From positions 1-64,000 of the forward strand of contig NZ_QLTT01000003.1 in NCBI RefSeq assembly GCF_003269295.1: a stretch of 64,000 nt of DNA, in the 5' to 3' direction. The position numbers were made by a program, and so were the translations under genes. How positions within the stretch are numbered: the first letter of the stretch is position 1; each line of letters begins with the position of its first letter. This document shows, piece by piece, positions 1 through 8,258 of this stretch. Source of the stretch: Lentzea atacamensis. GTDB taxonomy: Bacteria; Actinomycetota; Actinomycetes; Mycobacteriales; Pseudonocardiaceae. The notes under the pieces were generated by a model, which searched no databases, had not been told where the DNA came from, and was given only the letters and a program-made list of their open reading frames with translations.

Positions 1-57
1 AAGCTCGGGATGCGCAGTCCCAGCGACTACGAGAATTCACTCCGAGCGGCTGCCTGA
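1..57 (+). CDS. IS3-family transposase (OrfB), C-terminal fragment at window edge
   Basis: Frame 1 reads 18 residues, KLGMRSPSDYENSLRAAA, and then TGA at 55-57. The pattern LG-x-x-SP-x-x-YE close to the stop is the usual end of IS3-family OrfB transposases, where it follows the RRH-S motif (not visible here). The catalytic DDE core lies to the left of the window. Whether the element is intact cannot be judged. The identification is based on this short tail plus the inverted-repeat-like sequence behind it. Confidence 0.65.
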   Translation, partial: KLGMRSPSDYENSLRAAA

Positions 58-95
58 ATCTCTTACGCCCCGTCCACCGTTCGGGGTGAACCTCA
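1..95 (+). mobile_element. Right end of an IS3-family insertion sequence
   Basis: Bases 1-57 encode the end of a DDE transposase. They are followed by a short non-coding tail whose last 25 bases (71-95, ending GGGGTGAACCTCA) look like an IS3-type terminal inverted repeat, which ends in CA. From base 96 the reading frame of a sensor kinase resumes in the middle of its DHp domain. I therefore place the IS/host junction at 95/96. The left end and the target duplication lie outside the window. The repeat assignment rests on resemblance to IS3-family ends as I remember them. Confidence 0.75.
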
Positions 96-683
96 CTCGA
101 GGAACGTGCCCGCATCGCGCGCGAGATGCACGACGTCGTGGCGCACCACATGTCGATGGTGGTGGTCAGGTGTGAGACCGCGCCCTACCGCCTAAAGGGA
201 CTGAACGAGGAAGCCGAGCAGGAGTTCGCGGAACTCGGCCAGGCGGCGCGCGAGGCCATCACCGACATGCAACGCCTGCTGGGCGTGCTGCGGACCAACG
301 GCCAGGAGCTGGAACGTGAGCCGCAGCCGGGCATCAGCCGCATTCCCGAGCTGGCGAGGCCCGGTGACGAGGCTGAGGTCGACGTGGACGACGTGCCGGA
401 GGCGGTCGGGCTCACCGCGTACCGGATCGTGCAGGAGGCGCTCACGAACGCCACCAGGCACGCGCCCGGCTCGAAGGCGTCCGTCCACGTGCACAGGAAC
501 GACGACCAGCTCGACGTGCTGGTGATCAACACCGCCGGGGGACCGTCGATGGGCGGTGGCAGCGGGCAGGGCCTGGTGGGCATGCGGGAACGGGTGGCGG
601 TGCACGGTGGCACGCTGACCGTGAAGTCCACCGAGGACGGCGGGTTCATGGTGCGGGCGAGGATTCCGTTGGGGGACAAGTGA
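96..683 (+). pseudogene. NarL-type sensor histidine kinase, 5'-truncated by the IS element
   Basis: The frame opens at 96 directly behind the IS end; TGA at 87-89 closes it upstream. It reads EERARIAREMHDVVAHHMS, the HisKA_3 H-box of a NarL/DesK-type kinase with the phospho-accepting His. An HATPase domain follows, with N-box QEALTNATRHAP and G-box GQGLVGMRERV near the C terminus. The sensor and membrane part is missing. The first ATG (126) is the Met inside the H-box, so any product from it lacks part of DHp helix 1. GTG of the regulator overlaps the stop (680-683), so the pair was translationally coupled. The gene is probably inactive unless the IS supplies a start; the 5' half may survive to the left of the IS. 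Confidence 0.8.
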
Positions 684-1333
684 TCAGGGTGGTCGTGGTC
701 GACGACCAGGAGATGGTGCGCGAGGGGTTCTCCGCGCTGCTCGACTCGCAGGAGGACATCGAGGTCGTCGGTGCCGCGGGCAACGGCGTCGAGGGTGTCG
801 CACTCGCGCGCAACGTCAAACCGGACGTCGTGCTGATGGACGTCCGGATGCCCGAGATGGACGGTCTCACGGCGACGCGGTTGTTGCTGGACGGCGCGGT
901 GTCCACGAAGGTTCTCGTGCTGACCACGTTCGACCTGGACGACTACGTCTACGAGGCGTTGCAGGCCGGCGCGAGCGGGTTCCTGCTCAAGCACGCGCCC
1001 TCCCGTGAACTGCTCAACGCCGTCCGCGTTGTGGCGGCGGGAGAAGCGCTGCTGGCGCCGTCCATCACCAAGCGGCTGATCGAGGACTTCGTGAAGGCCC
1101 GCCGCGCCGACCGCGTCCGGCCGGCCCGGCTCGAGGTGCTGACCGAACGCGAGACCGAGATCCTCGTGCTGATCGCGCAGGGCCTGTCGAACACCGAGAT
1201 CGCCGCGCACCTCGTGCTCGCCGAGCAGACGGTCAAGACGCACGTGAGCCGCGTGCTCACCAAACTCGGTCTCCGCGACCGCGCCCAGGCCGTGATCGCG
1301 GCTTACGAGAGCGGGCTCGTGGTACCGGGGTAG
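680..1333 (+). CDS. NarL/FixJ-family response regulator
   Basis: A 217-residue regulator starting at GTG, with a G-rich Shine-Dalgarno (GGGGG) 5-10 bases upstream. The receiver domain (about 1-120) has the acidic pair D8/D9, phospho-acceptor D54 in VLMDVRMPEMDG, T82/T83 and K104. The C-terminal LuxR-type HTH (about 145-210) carries LTERETEILVLIAQGLSNTEIA. Its partner is the IS-truncated kinase immediately upstream, so this regulator may now be orphaned or depend on cross-talk. Its targets are unknown. Confidence 0.93.
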   Translation: MIRVVVVDDQEMVREGFSALLDSQEDIEVVGAAGNGVEGVALARNVKPDVVLMDVRMPEMDGLTATRLLLDGAVSTKVLVLTTFDLDDYVYEALQAGASGFLLKHAPSRELLNAVRVVAAGEALLAPSITKRLIEDFVKARRADRVRPARLEVLTERETEILVLIAQGLSNTEIAAHLVLAEQTVKTHVSRVLTKLGLRDRAQAVIAAYESGLVVPG

Positions 1334-1395
1334 CAACGGCAAGACAGCACGCCGGAGGGACGATCTCGCAGGTGTCGTCTTCCTAGTTTCGGTTC

Positions 1396-2100
1396 ATGCG
1401 CCGAGCCGTCCTGTTCCTCCTGCTGATCGCCGTTCCGTCGGTCACGCCGTCGATCGCTCAGTGGCGTGCCGACGTCGCCCGCCGGGTCGCGATCGTCGGT
1501 GATCTCGCCACCGCGCGCGACGTCGTGATCGTCGTGCCCGGGTCCGATGTGGACGTCGACAGGTTCGACCGCACCGTCGGGAAGATGGCGACCAACCTGT
1601 ACGAGCAGGCGCACCGCGACGACCTCGCGGTGATCGCCTGGCTCGGATACCGGACGCCGCAGGGGCTCGGGGTCGACGCCGCGACCGGTGGGCTGGCCCG
1701 AACGGGCGCGGCCGCGCTGGTGGAGTTCGTGCGCGCTTTGCACATCAACGCGCGCATCCACGTCTTCGGGCACAGCTACGGCTCGGTCGTCGTCGGACTT
1801 GCGGCGCACGAGCTCGACGTGGCCGACATCGTGTTCACCGGAAGTCCTGGTGTGCGGGCGAAGTCCGTTGCGGAGCTGGGGACCAAGGCCGAGGTGTGGG
1901 CGATCAGGTCCAGCGGCGACTGGATGCGGTTCGTCCCCGGCATCAGGCTCGGCGACCTCGGCCACGGCACCGACCCGGCGGGCGCCGGCTTCGGCGCCAC
2001 GGTGCTGCGGTTCGAGGGCGGGAAACACGACACCTATTACGAACCCGGGAGCGATACGCTTATGGCGCTCGTCCGGATTGCTTCGGGGGAGAGGCCGTGA
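1396..2100 (+). CDS. Secreted alpha/beta-hydrolase-like protein (DUF1023 type)
   Basis: A 234-residue protein with an N-terminal signal peptide (MRR, hydrophobic stretch to about residue 20). GHSYGS (about 127-132) is the GxSxG nucleophile elbow; it is preceded by RIHVFGHS and followed by DIVFTGSPG. A late GGKHDTYY could supply the catalytic His. The pattern (ARDVVIVVPGS near the N terminus, then the elbow) is that of the DUF1023 alpha/beta-hydrolase family of actinobacteria. The substrate is unknown. The stop overlaps the GTG start of the following acyltransferase (2097-2100), so the two are probably co-translated. Confidence 0.8.
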   Translation: MRRAVLFLLLIAVPSVTPSIAQWRADVARRVAIVGDLATARDVVIVVPGSDVDVDRFDRTVGKMATNLYEQAHRDDLAVIAWLGYRTPQGLGVDAATGGLARTGAAALVEFVRALHINARIHVFGHSYGSVVVGLAAHELDVADIVFTGSPGVRAKSVAELGTKAEVWAIRSSGDWMRFVPGIRLGDLGHGTDPAGAGFGATVLRFEGGKHDTYYEPGSDTLMALVRIASGERP

Positions 2101-3119
2101 GAAATCCATTTGTCGACACCGTGCGTGCGATCGCCGTCGTCACGGTGGTGCTCGGCCACTGGCTCGTGACCGCGCTCGTGGACACACCGACGGGCATGTA
2201 CATAGACAGCCCGCTCAAGCACTTGCCCGAGCTGACACCGGTGTCGTGGGTGCTGCAAACGCTGGGCTTGTTCTTCTTCGTGGGCGGCTACGCGGCCGCT
2301 CGCTCGCAGACACCCTTCCTCGTCAGGCTGAAGCAGCTCGCGGTACCAACGCTGCTGATGCTCGGCGCGTGGGCGGCTGTGCTCTTCGGACTGTCGATGC
2401 GCGGTGTCGACCAGGGCACGGCCTACAACATCGGTTACCTGGTCACGACACCGCTGTGGTTCATCATCGTCCACCTGGTCCTGCTGGCGCTGAAACCGTT
2501 GGTGCGCAAGCTGGACGAGTACTCGTGGGGTGTGCTCGTCCCGGTCGCGCTGGTGCTGGTGCTCCCGTACGCGGTGTGGTGGGCGGCCTGGCAGCTCGGC
2601 CACTCGCTGGCGCGCAGGAGGATCCCCGGTCCGCCACTGCTCGTCCTGGGCGTGCTCGGGTACGCGTTGCTGACGAGGTACGGCGGCTATCCGCTGTCGG
2701 CGGTCGGCATTCCGGGCGCGACCGTCTCCAACCTGAACCCGCCGAACTACGCGACCCTCGCGCTCGCGTTCGCCCAGATCGGCCTGGTGCTCACGATCGC
2801 GCCGTGGCTCACCCGGCTCGGCACGGCGAAACCCGTGCGGTGGCTGAACGAGCGAGCGCTCGGGATCTTCCTGGCGCACCAGAGCGCGCTGATCACCGTG
2901 ACGCTGGCGCTCAGCGCGTGGGGCCCGCTGCCGGGGCTGCAGCAGCCACCAGATCATCCGGGCTGGGTGTGGCAACGACTGCTGTGGCTGCCGGTGTGCG
3001 CGGCTGTGACCTGGGGATGGCTCCGAGCACTGCGAGGCCGATCGCCGCGGCGTGCAGCACCACCACCGGAGGAGTCGGTTCCAGCGCCAGCATCGGCGGA
3101 ACGCACGCCAGCGCCGTGA
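2097..3119 (+). CDS. Membrane acyltransferase, acyltransferase_3 (OafA/YrhL) family
   Basis: About 340 residues from GTG 2097, which overlaps the upstream stop as GTGA. NPFVDTVRAIAVVTVVLGHW at the N terminus matches the acyltransferase_3 signature, with the His in TM1. LGLFFFVGGYAA forms the next signature, and some ten hydrophobic segments follow. Such proteins move acyl groups from cytoplasmic donors onto extracellular sugars or lipids. The C-terminal 35 residues are Pro/Ala-rich and polar. The last 209 bases lie antisense to the 3' end of the convergent phospholipase-acyltransferase gene, which carries the same LFFF-x-GG motif and may be a divergent paralogue. Confidence 0.88.
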   Translation: MRNPFVDTVRAIAVVTVVLGHWLVTALVDTPTGMYIDSPLKHLPELTPVSWVLQTLGLFFFVGGYAAARSQTPFLVRLKQLAVPTLLMLGAWAAVLFGLSMRGVDQGTAYNIGYLVTTPLWFIIVHLVLLALKPLVRKLDEYSWGVLVPVALVLVLPYAVWWAAWQLGHSLARRRIPGPPLLVLGVLGYALLTRYGGYPLSAVGIPGATVSNLNPPNYATLALAFAQIGLVLTIAPWLTRLGTAKPVRWLNERALGIFLAHQSALITVTLALSAWGPLPGLQQPPDHPGWVWQRLLWLPVCAAVTWGWLRALRGRSPRRAAPPPEESVPAPASAERTPAP

Positions 3120-4947
3120 GCAGCCACGGCAACCGGGTGTCGCAGCTGCCGGTGCGGGCCGTGTGGATCAGGTACCAGCCGAGCAGGAGGTGGATGACGT
3201 TCTGCAGCGGGTCCACCGGCAGCAGCACCAGCGTCCCGTCGCCGAGGAACCCGCTCACCACGAAGCCGAGCACGCCGAGCGTTCCGAACACCACACCCAT
3301 CGCGGTCGCGAGCCGGGTGCGGTGCGACTCGTGCGAGAGCCGCGGGAACTTGACCATGCGCGACTCGAACCGGTGGAACAGCAGGACGAGCGGCACGAGC
3401 AGGAACACCAGCCAGATCGGCGCGTGCGACAGCCCGAGCAACCCGACGACCGCTCCGACCCCGCCCAGATAGGCGAGGTACACCGTCATCGGTGCCCGGC
3501 GCGCGAAGTTCACGACGTGCCACGAACGGCCTTCCAGCCACGTGGTGACTCGCCCGCGGGCGAGCAGCGCCAGGCACACCTGCGCCACCCCGAGCACCAT
3601 CATCGAGCGGGGGTAGTCGCTGAAGAACACGAGCGCGGGCAACGTGATCGCGCCGAGCGCCGCCAGCACCCGCCGGGAGACCTTCTGCAGCGTGCCGTCG
3701 GCGTAGAAGAACCCGAGCTGCTGCATCAGCAACGCGCCGACGATCAGGTTCGCGTACCCGCCGGTCTTCCAGTCCGTCGAGGTGCGCGCGACCTCGACGA
3801 CGAGCGTCACCAGCATCAGCACGAACGGCGTGGTGCGGCGGAAGTGCTCGTGCAGCCACGCGGCGGCGGGCGTGGCGGCCACCGCGAGCAGGTAGACGCC
3901 GAGGAACCACAACGGGTGCGTGATCAGGCGGCTGTACGCGTCGACCTTGACGTCCAACAGGTTCAACGCGGCGAACAGCACGACCCACAGCAGCACGAAC
4001 GCGAGCACCGGCCGCAGCAGCCACGACGTCCGGCTCGACACCCAGCAGCCGAAGCCGCCCTCGTGCGCCTGCCACGACCGCAGGTTCGCGTGCCCGCCCG
4101 CGAAGAAGAACAACGGCACCGCCTGCAACGTCCACAACCACGGCGTGCCGACACCTCTGAGGTGCGCGAGCGTCGCGACGGTCTCGCCGAGGACGAGCAG
4201 CCCCGTGCTGAAGAGCCGCAGGAAGGTCGCGTACCGATCCTGCTGGACGTGTGCCAGCACCAGGGGCAACGAGTTCGCGCTCGCGGACACGTCGTCGCGG
4301 CGGCGGCCGTGCAGGCGCGCCAGCAGCAGGAACACCACTACCGCACTGCCGAACGCCCACGCGACCACGGGTTCGTGGCCCGGCGGTCCCCACCGCTGGC
4401 GCCACGAGTTGAACTTCAGCCCCATCGCGTAGGTCTCTGCGACCGCGTGACAGGTCTGCTCGGCACCGCGGGGGTTCACCCGGCACTGCGCGTGCAGGTC
4501 CTTCGCCAGCCTGTCGTCCAGCTCCCTGCGCGCGTCCGGCCCGAGCGGATCACCCTTGTGCTCGGCATAGCGCAACAGGTCGTAGCCCAGGTCGTGCGCA
4601 CGGCACGCGGCGCTGAAGTCCCACTCGGTGTCGCCGGCGGGTCCCGAGCAACCACCGGAGGCGTCGACCACCCGCAGCGTCCCGTCCGCCACCCGCACCG
4701 TCTTGGGATCACGACCCGTCTGCTGGGCGAAGTCCAACGGCAGGTCGAGCTGCGGGTCGTGGGTCGCCGACGGCTTGATGAACGCGTTGACGGCGTTGAA
4801 CGCGGCCGCCACGTCACCGCTGGGCGGCACGCCGTTGTCGTCGCTCGCCGGACGTGACGCGATCACTCCGCACACGAACACCGCGAGCGTGATCACCGTG
4901 AACCGGAACCAGGCCGGGAGCCGGAGGAGGAGTTTGCGCGCACCCAT
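2911..4947 (-). CDS. Phospholipase A2-acyltransferase fusion membrane protein
   Basis: 678 residues. A signal anchor (about 13-30) precedes a domain (about 50-180) with the prokaryotic secreted PLA2 pattern: GGCSGPAGDTEWDF then ACRAHDLGYD, giving the catalytic H118-D119 pair and cysteines 100, 115, 155 and 166 for two disulfides. A TM segment at about 194-211 leads into an integral-membrane region (225-560) with VPLFFFAGGHAN, like acyltransferase_3 proteins. The C-terminal part (570-650) contains DPLQNVIHLLLGWYLI, a DUF4383-like segment. Two small dyads, TGTCGCGACA (4948-4957) and GAACGG-N6-CCGTTC (4965-4982), sit just upstream of the ATG. The 3' end overlaps the convergent acyltransferase by 209 bases. 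A role in lipid deacylation-reacylation is inference. Confidence 0.8.
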   Translation of the reverse strand: MGARKLLLRLPAWFRFTVITLAVFVCGVIASRPASDDNGVPPSGDVAAAFNAVNAFIKPSATHDPQLDLPLDFAQQTGRDPKTVRVADGTLRVVDASGGCSGPAGDTEWDFSAACRAHDLGYDLLRYAEHKGDPLGPDARRELDDRLAKDLHAQCRVNPRGAEQTCHAVAETYAMGLKFNSWRQRWGPPGHEPVVAWAFGSAVVVFLLLARLHGRRRDDVSASANSLPLVLAHVQQDRYATFLRLFSTGLLVLGETVATLAHLRGVGTPWLWTLQAVPLFFFAGGHANLRSWQAHEGGFGCWVSSRTSWLLRPVLAFVLLWVVLFAALNLLDVKVDAYSRLITHPLWFLGVYLLAVAATPAAAWLHEHFRRTTPFVLMLVTLVVEVARTSTDWKTGGYANLIVGALLMQQLGFFYADGTLQKVSRRVLAALGAITLPALVFFSDYPRSMMVLGVAQVCLALLARGRVTTWLEGRSWHVVNFARRAPMTVYLAYLGGVGAVVGLLGLSHAPIWLVFLLVPLVLLFHRFESRMVKFPRLSHESHRTRLATAMGVVFGTLGVLGFVVSGFLGDGTLVLLPVDPLQNVIHLLLGWYLIHTARTGSCDTRLPWLLTALACVPPMLALEPTPPVVVLHAAAIGLAVLGAIPRSQPRTPAATAVVATPSPDDLVAAAAPAAGPTR

Positions 4948-5007
4948 TGTCGCGACAGGTTACGGAACGGTCTCGGCCGTTCGCCAGTTCGCCAGGTCAG
5001 CCGTCGT

Positions 5008-5580
5008 CTAGGAGGTCACGACGGCCGGCGTGAGCGATGCCAGCGCCATGCGAGACAACAGGGCGGCCATCTGGTCGCGGTCGAGATGCGCGCTGTGCGG
5101 CGTCGAGTTGATCAACCCGAACACCGCGTGCGCCGCAGCCCGCGCGGTCGGCTCGTCGAAGTCCGGCACGGTCCGCCGGATCGTCTCCACCCACACCTCG
5201 ACGTAGCGCCGCTGCAGAGCGCGCACCCGCCTCCGGTCGGGGTCGGTGAGGTTGGCGAGGTTGCGCATCTGCACGGTGATCAGCGCCGGGTCGTCCAGCG
5301 CGAAGTCGACGTGCCAGCCGATCAGCGCCTGCAACGCCTCGTCGGGGCTCGACGCCGCGTCCACGCGCGCCTGGCCGCCGTCCAGCAGCCGTTCGGAGAT
5401 CGACGTCAGCATCTCGCCGAGCATCGCGTCCTTGCTCCGGAAGTGCCGGTACAGGGCGGGGCCTGAGATGCCGACGGCGGCGCCGATGTCGTCGATGCCC
5501 ACGCCGTGGAAGCCGTGCCGCGCGAAGAGCTCGGCCGCGGCGGTGAGGATCTGGTCCCGACGTGAGGGTTTCTCAGCCAC
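5008..5580 (-). CDS. TetR-family regulator, likely controller of the acc-acyl-CoA dehydrogenase operon
   Basis: A 190-residue protein starting at GTG. The N-terminal HTH reads RDQILTAAAELFARHGFHGVGIDDI and ISGPALYRHFRSKDAML, the classic TetR recognition helix. The C-terminal helical ligand domain resembles the actinobacterial TetR regulators of fatty and branched-chain acyl-CoA metabolism. A copy of the dyad GTTAGC-N4-GTTTAC lies at 5589-5604, eight bases before the start codon, which suggests autoregulation. Two better copies lie in front of accD1 at 6611-6650. The acyl-CoA effector is inferred, not seen. Confidence 0.9.
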   Translation of the reverse strand: MAEKPSRRDQILTAAAELFARHGFHGVGIDDIGAAVGISGPALYRHFRSKDAMLGEMLTSISERLLDGGQARVDAASSPDEALQALIGWHVDFALDDPALITVQMRNLANLTDPDRRRVRALQRRYVEVWVETIRRTVPDFDEPTARAAAHAVFGLINSTPHSAHLDRDQMAALLSRMALASLTPAVVTS

Positions 5581-5588
5581 ACGGGGAG

Positions 5589-5604
5589 GTTAGCAGCCGT
5601 TTAC
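5589..5604. promoter_or_regulatory. Putative TetR operator in front of its own gene
   Basis: GTTAGCagccGTTTAC matches the GTTAGC-N4-GCTAAC dyad found twice upstream of accD1. The left arm is perfect and the right arm has one change. The site ends 8 bases before the GTG of the TetR gene, so a bound repressor would block its transcription or initiation. Confidence 0.65.
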
Positions 5605-5745
5605 CTAGTCGTCCGATGGGTGGAATTTCCGCAGGTAGCAAGCCTCGGTTGTTGACTCTTGACCAATGCTTCACACGGGTCTTACCCATGGGTAACCATT
5701 GGCGTGCAATGCATCACATCCCTGCGGCCCCTTCGGGAGTCTTCG

Positions 5746-6531
5746 ATGCGTCCTGCTCACCTCATCGCCTCAGTGGTCACCGCCGCTGCGGCCGTCATCG
5801 CGCTCGCCAATCCCGCGAGCGCCGCTGCTGTCAACTACGTCGCCCTCGGCGACTCGTACGCGTCCGGGCTGGGCACAGGCTCGTACGACGGTGCGAGCGG
5901 CAGCTGCAAGCGAGGTCCGCTCGCCTATCCGGCCCTGTGGGCGGCGGCGACAGCGCCCGCGAGCTTCAGGTCCCTCGCCTGCTCGGGAGCGCGCACGGGT
6001 GACGTCATCAACCAGGCCGCGGCGGTGACGACGTCGACGAACCTCGTCACGGTGCAGGTCGGCGGCAACGACGCGGGCTTCACCGATGTGATCACGACCT
6101 GCACGTTCGGGTCGGACCAGGACTGCGTCAACCGGGTGAACCAGTCGAAGGCCTACATCGCGAACACCCTTCCCGGCCTGCTCAACAACGTCTACGGCAC
6201 GGTCAGGTCGAAGTCCCCGTCGGCGCGCGTGGTCGTGCTCGGCTACCCGCGCATCTACAAGGTGCCCGGCACGTGCAACGTGGGTCTGAGCGACACGAAG
6301 CGGGCCGCGATCAACTCCGGTTCGGACGCGCTGCACAACACCATCAGCGCGCGGGCCGCGGCGGCCGGGTTCAGCTACATCGACGTGCGCGGGGCGTTCA
6401 CCGGGCACGAGATCTGCTCGTCGAGTTGGTGGCTCAACAGCCTGAGCTGGCCGGTCGACGAGTCGTACCACCCGAACCGCGCTGGCCACCAGAGCGGTTA
6501 CCTGCCCGCATTGCGGGCGGTCATCGGCTAG
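5746..6531 (+). CDS. Secreted GDSL/SGNH esterase-lipase
   Basis: The chosen start, ATG 5746, has GGGAG about 8 bases upstream and directly opens a signal peptide (MRPAHLIASVV to NPASA). The product is 262 residues. SGNH block I is ALGDSYASGLG with the catalytic Ser, block III is QVGGNDAGF, and block V is DESYHPNRAG with the Asp-x-x-His pair. Paired Cys residues (KRGPLA/ACSG, TTCTFGSDQDC, GTCNVG/EICSSS) suggest disulfides. Size and motifs match the small Streptomyces extracellular lipases. It acts outside the cell; the substrate range is unknown. No clear partner gene. Confidence 0.92.
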   Translation: MRPAHLIASVVTAAAAVIALANPASAAAVNYVALGDSYASGLGTGSYDGASGSCKRGPLAYPALWAAATAPASFRSLACSGARTGDVINQAAAVTTSTNLVTVQVGGNDAGFTDVITTCTFGSDQDCVNRVNQSKAYIANTLPGLLNNVYGTVRSKSPSARVVVLGYPRIYKVPGTCNVGLSDTKRAAINSGSDALHNTISARAAAAGFSYIDVRGAFTGHEICSSSWWLNSLSWPVDESYHPNRAGHQSGYLPALRAVIG

Positions 6532-6610
6532 ATTCCGGAACGTGAGAGTGCCTTATCTGGTCCTTGACCTGCGGTCTGGTCACTCTCGAGCCGTTCCTGT
6601 GGACCGCTAG

Positions 6611-6650
6611 GTTAGCGGGCGCTAACATGGCTTTGTTAACGCCCGCTAAC
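6611..6650. promoter_or_regulatory. Tandem TetR-type operators upstream of accD1
   Basis: Two dyads whose centres are 24 bp apart. GTTAGCgggcGCTAAC (6611-6626) has perfect 6-base arms. GTTAACgcccGCTAAC (6635-6650) has one mismatch. The pair ends 16 bases before the accD1 ATG, with GGGGAG as ribosome binding site between. A third copy stands before the TetR gene at 5589-5604, so the simplest reading is that this TetR protein represses both units. Confidence 0.75.
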
Positions 6651-6666
6651 CTGAGGTCAGGGGAGC

Positions 6667-8256
6667 ATGGACGCACCTGTCCTGCGCAGCGCCGCCGAGC
6701 CGTCGGACCGCTACGCCAAGGAGCACACCGCGCTCGTCGACGAGCTGCGCGGCAAGCTCGCCACCGCCGCTCTCGGCGGTCCTGAGAAGGCACGTCAGCG
6801 TCACGTCGACCGCGGCAAGCTGCTGCCGCGCGAGCGGGTGGACACGCTGGTCGACCCCGGCTCTCCGTTCCTGGAGCTGTCGCCGCTGGCCGCGAACGGC
6901 ATGTACGGCGACGAGGCACCGGCCGCGGGCATCATCACCGGCGTCGGGCGGGTCTCCGGCCGTGAGTGCGTGATCGTCGCGAACGACGCCACGGTCAAGG
7001 GCGGCACCTACTACCCGATCACGGTCAAGAAGCACCTGCGCGCGCAGGAAGTCGCGCTGCAGAACAACCTGCCGTGCATCTACCTGGTCGACTCCGGCGG
7101 CGCGTTCCTGCCCAAGCAGGACGACGTGTTCCCGGACCGTGAGCACTTCGGCCGGATCTTCTACAACCAGGCCACGATGTCGGCGCGCGGGATCCCGCAG
7201 ATCGCCGCCGTGCTCGGGTCGTGCACCGCGGGTGGCGCGTACGTGCCGGCGATGAGCGACGAGGCGATCATCGTCCGGAACCAGGGCACGATCTTCCTCG
7301 GCGGCCCGCCGCTGGTGAAGGCCGCGACCGGTGAGGTCGTCTCAGCTGAAGACCTGGGTGGCGGTGACCTGCACTCGCGCACCTCCGGCGTCACCGACCA
7401 CCTCGCGGAGAACGACGCGCACGCGCTGCGGATGGTCCGCTCGATCGTCTCGACGCTCGGGCCGCGCGTGCAGCGCCCCTGGGACGTCGCGCCGGTCGAG
7501 GCACCGGTCGTCGACTCCGACCTGTACGGCGTCGTGCCGACGGACTCCCGGACGCCCTACGACGTGCGTGAGGTGATCGCGCGGATCGTGGACGGCTCGA
7601 AGTTCCAGGAGTTCAAGAAGGAGTACGGGCAGACGCTGGTCACCGGCTTCGCCCGCATCCACGGGCACCCGGTCGGGATCATCGCCAACAACGGCATCCT
7701 GTTCGGCGAGTCCGCGGTGAAGGGTGCGCATTTCATCCAGCTGTGCGACAAGCGTTCCGTGCCGCTGGTGTTCCTGCAGAACATCACCGGGTTCATGGTC
7801 GGCCGCGAGTACGAGGCGGGTGGCATCGCCAAGCACGGCGCCAAGATGGTCACCGCGGTGGCCTGTGCGCGCGTCCCCAAGTTCACCGTGATCATCGGTG
7901 GCTCGTTCGGTGCCGGCAACTACTCGATGTGCGGCCGGGCGTACTCGCCGCGGTTCCTGTGGATGTGGCCGAACGCGCGCATTTCCGTGATGGGCGGCGA
8001 GCAGGCGGCATCGGTGCTGGCGACGGTCCGCCGCGACCAGCTCGGCGACGAGTGGTCGGCGGAGGACGAGGAGGCGTTCAAGGCGCCGATCCGCCAGCAG
8101 TACGAGGACCAGGGCAACCCGTACTACTCGACCGCGCGGCTGTGGGACGACGGCGTGATCGACCCGCGCGACACCCGCATGGTGCTCGGGCTGGCGTTGT
8201 CCGCCGCGGCGAACGCCCCCATCGACGATGTTTCCTACGGCGTCTTCCGGATGTGA
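6667..8256 (+). CDS. accD1: Acyl-CoA carboxylase carboxyltransferase (beta) subunit, 3-methylcrotonyl-CoA type
   Basis: 529 residues starting at ATG 6667 with a GGGGAG ribosome binding site. Typical carboxyltransferase features are [16 protein letters not shown] near the N terminus, [50 protein letters not shown], and in the C-terminal half [13 protein letters not shown] and [24 protein letters not shown]. This combination is that of methylcrotonyl-type CTs (mycobacterial AccD1), which act on leucine-derived 3-methylcrotonyl-CoA. The biotin-carrying alpha subunit starts 2 bases after the stop and an acyl-CoA dehydrogenase follows, as in the accD1-accA1-fadE19 gene set of mycobacteria. Cytoplasmic; biotin-dependent. 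Confidence 0.93.
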   Translation: MDAPVLRSAAEPSDRYAKEHTALVDELRGKLATAALGGPEKARQRHVDRGKLLPRERVDTLVDPGSPFLELSPLAANGMYGDEAPAAGIITGVGRVSGRECVIVANDATVKGGTYYPITVKKHLRAQEVALQNNLPCIYLVDSGGAFLPKQDDVFPDREHFGRIFYNQATMSARGIPQIAAVLGSCTAGGAYVPAMSDEAIIVRNQGTIFLGGPPLVKAATGEVVSAEDLGGGDLHSRTSGVTDHLAENDAHALRMVRSIVSTLGPRVQRPWDVAPVEAPVVDSDLYGVVPTDSRTPYDVREVIARIVDGSKFQEFKKEYGQTLVTGFARIHGHPVGIIANNGILFGESAVKGAHFIQLCDKRSVPLVFLQNITGFMVGREYEAGGIAKHGAKMVTAVACARVPKFTVIIGGSFGAGNYSMCGRAYSPRFLWMWPNARISVMGGEQAASVLATVRRDQLGDEWSAEDEEAFKAPIRQQYEDQGNPYYSTARLWDDGVIDPRDTRMVLGLALSAAANAPIDDVSYGVFRM

Positions 8257-8258
8257 TC

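Noticed and set aside
185..1342. Long minus-strand reading frame opposite the kinase and response regulator
   Set aside because: It is a shadow of the GC-rich codon pattern; no domain, and both sense genes have full family motifs.
3052..4857. 601-codon plus-strand frame opposite the PLA2 fusion
   Set aside because: Gln/Arg/His-rich shadow translation, no motif.
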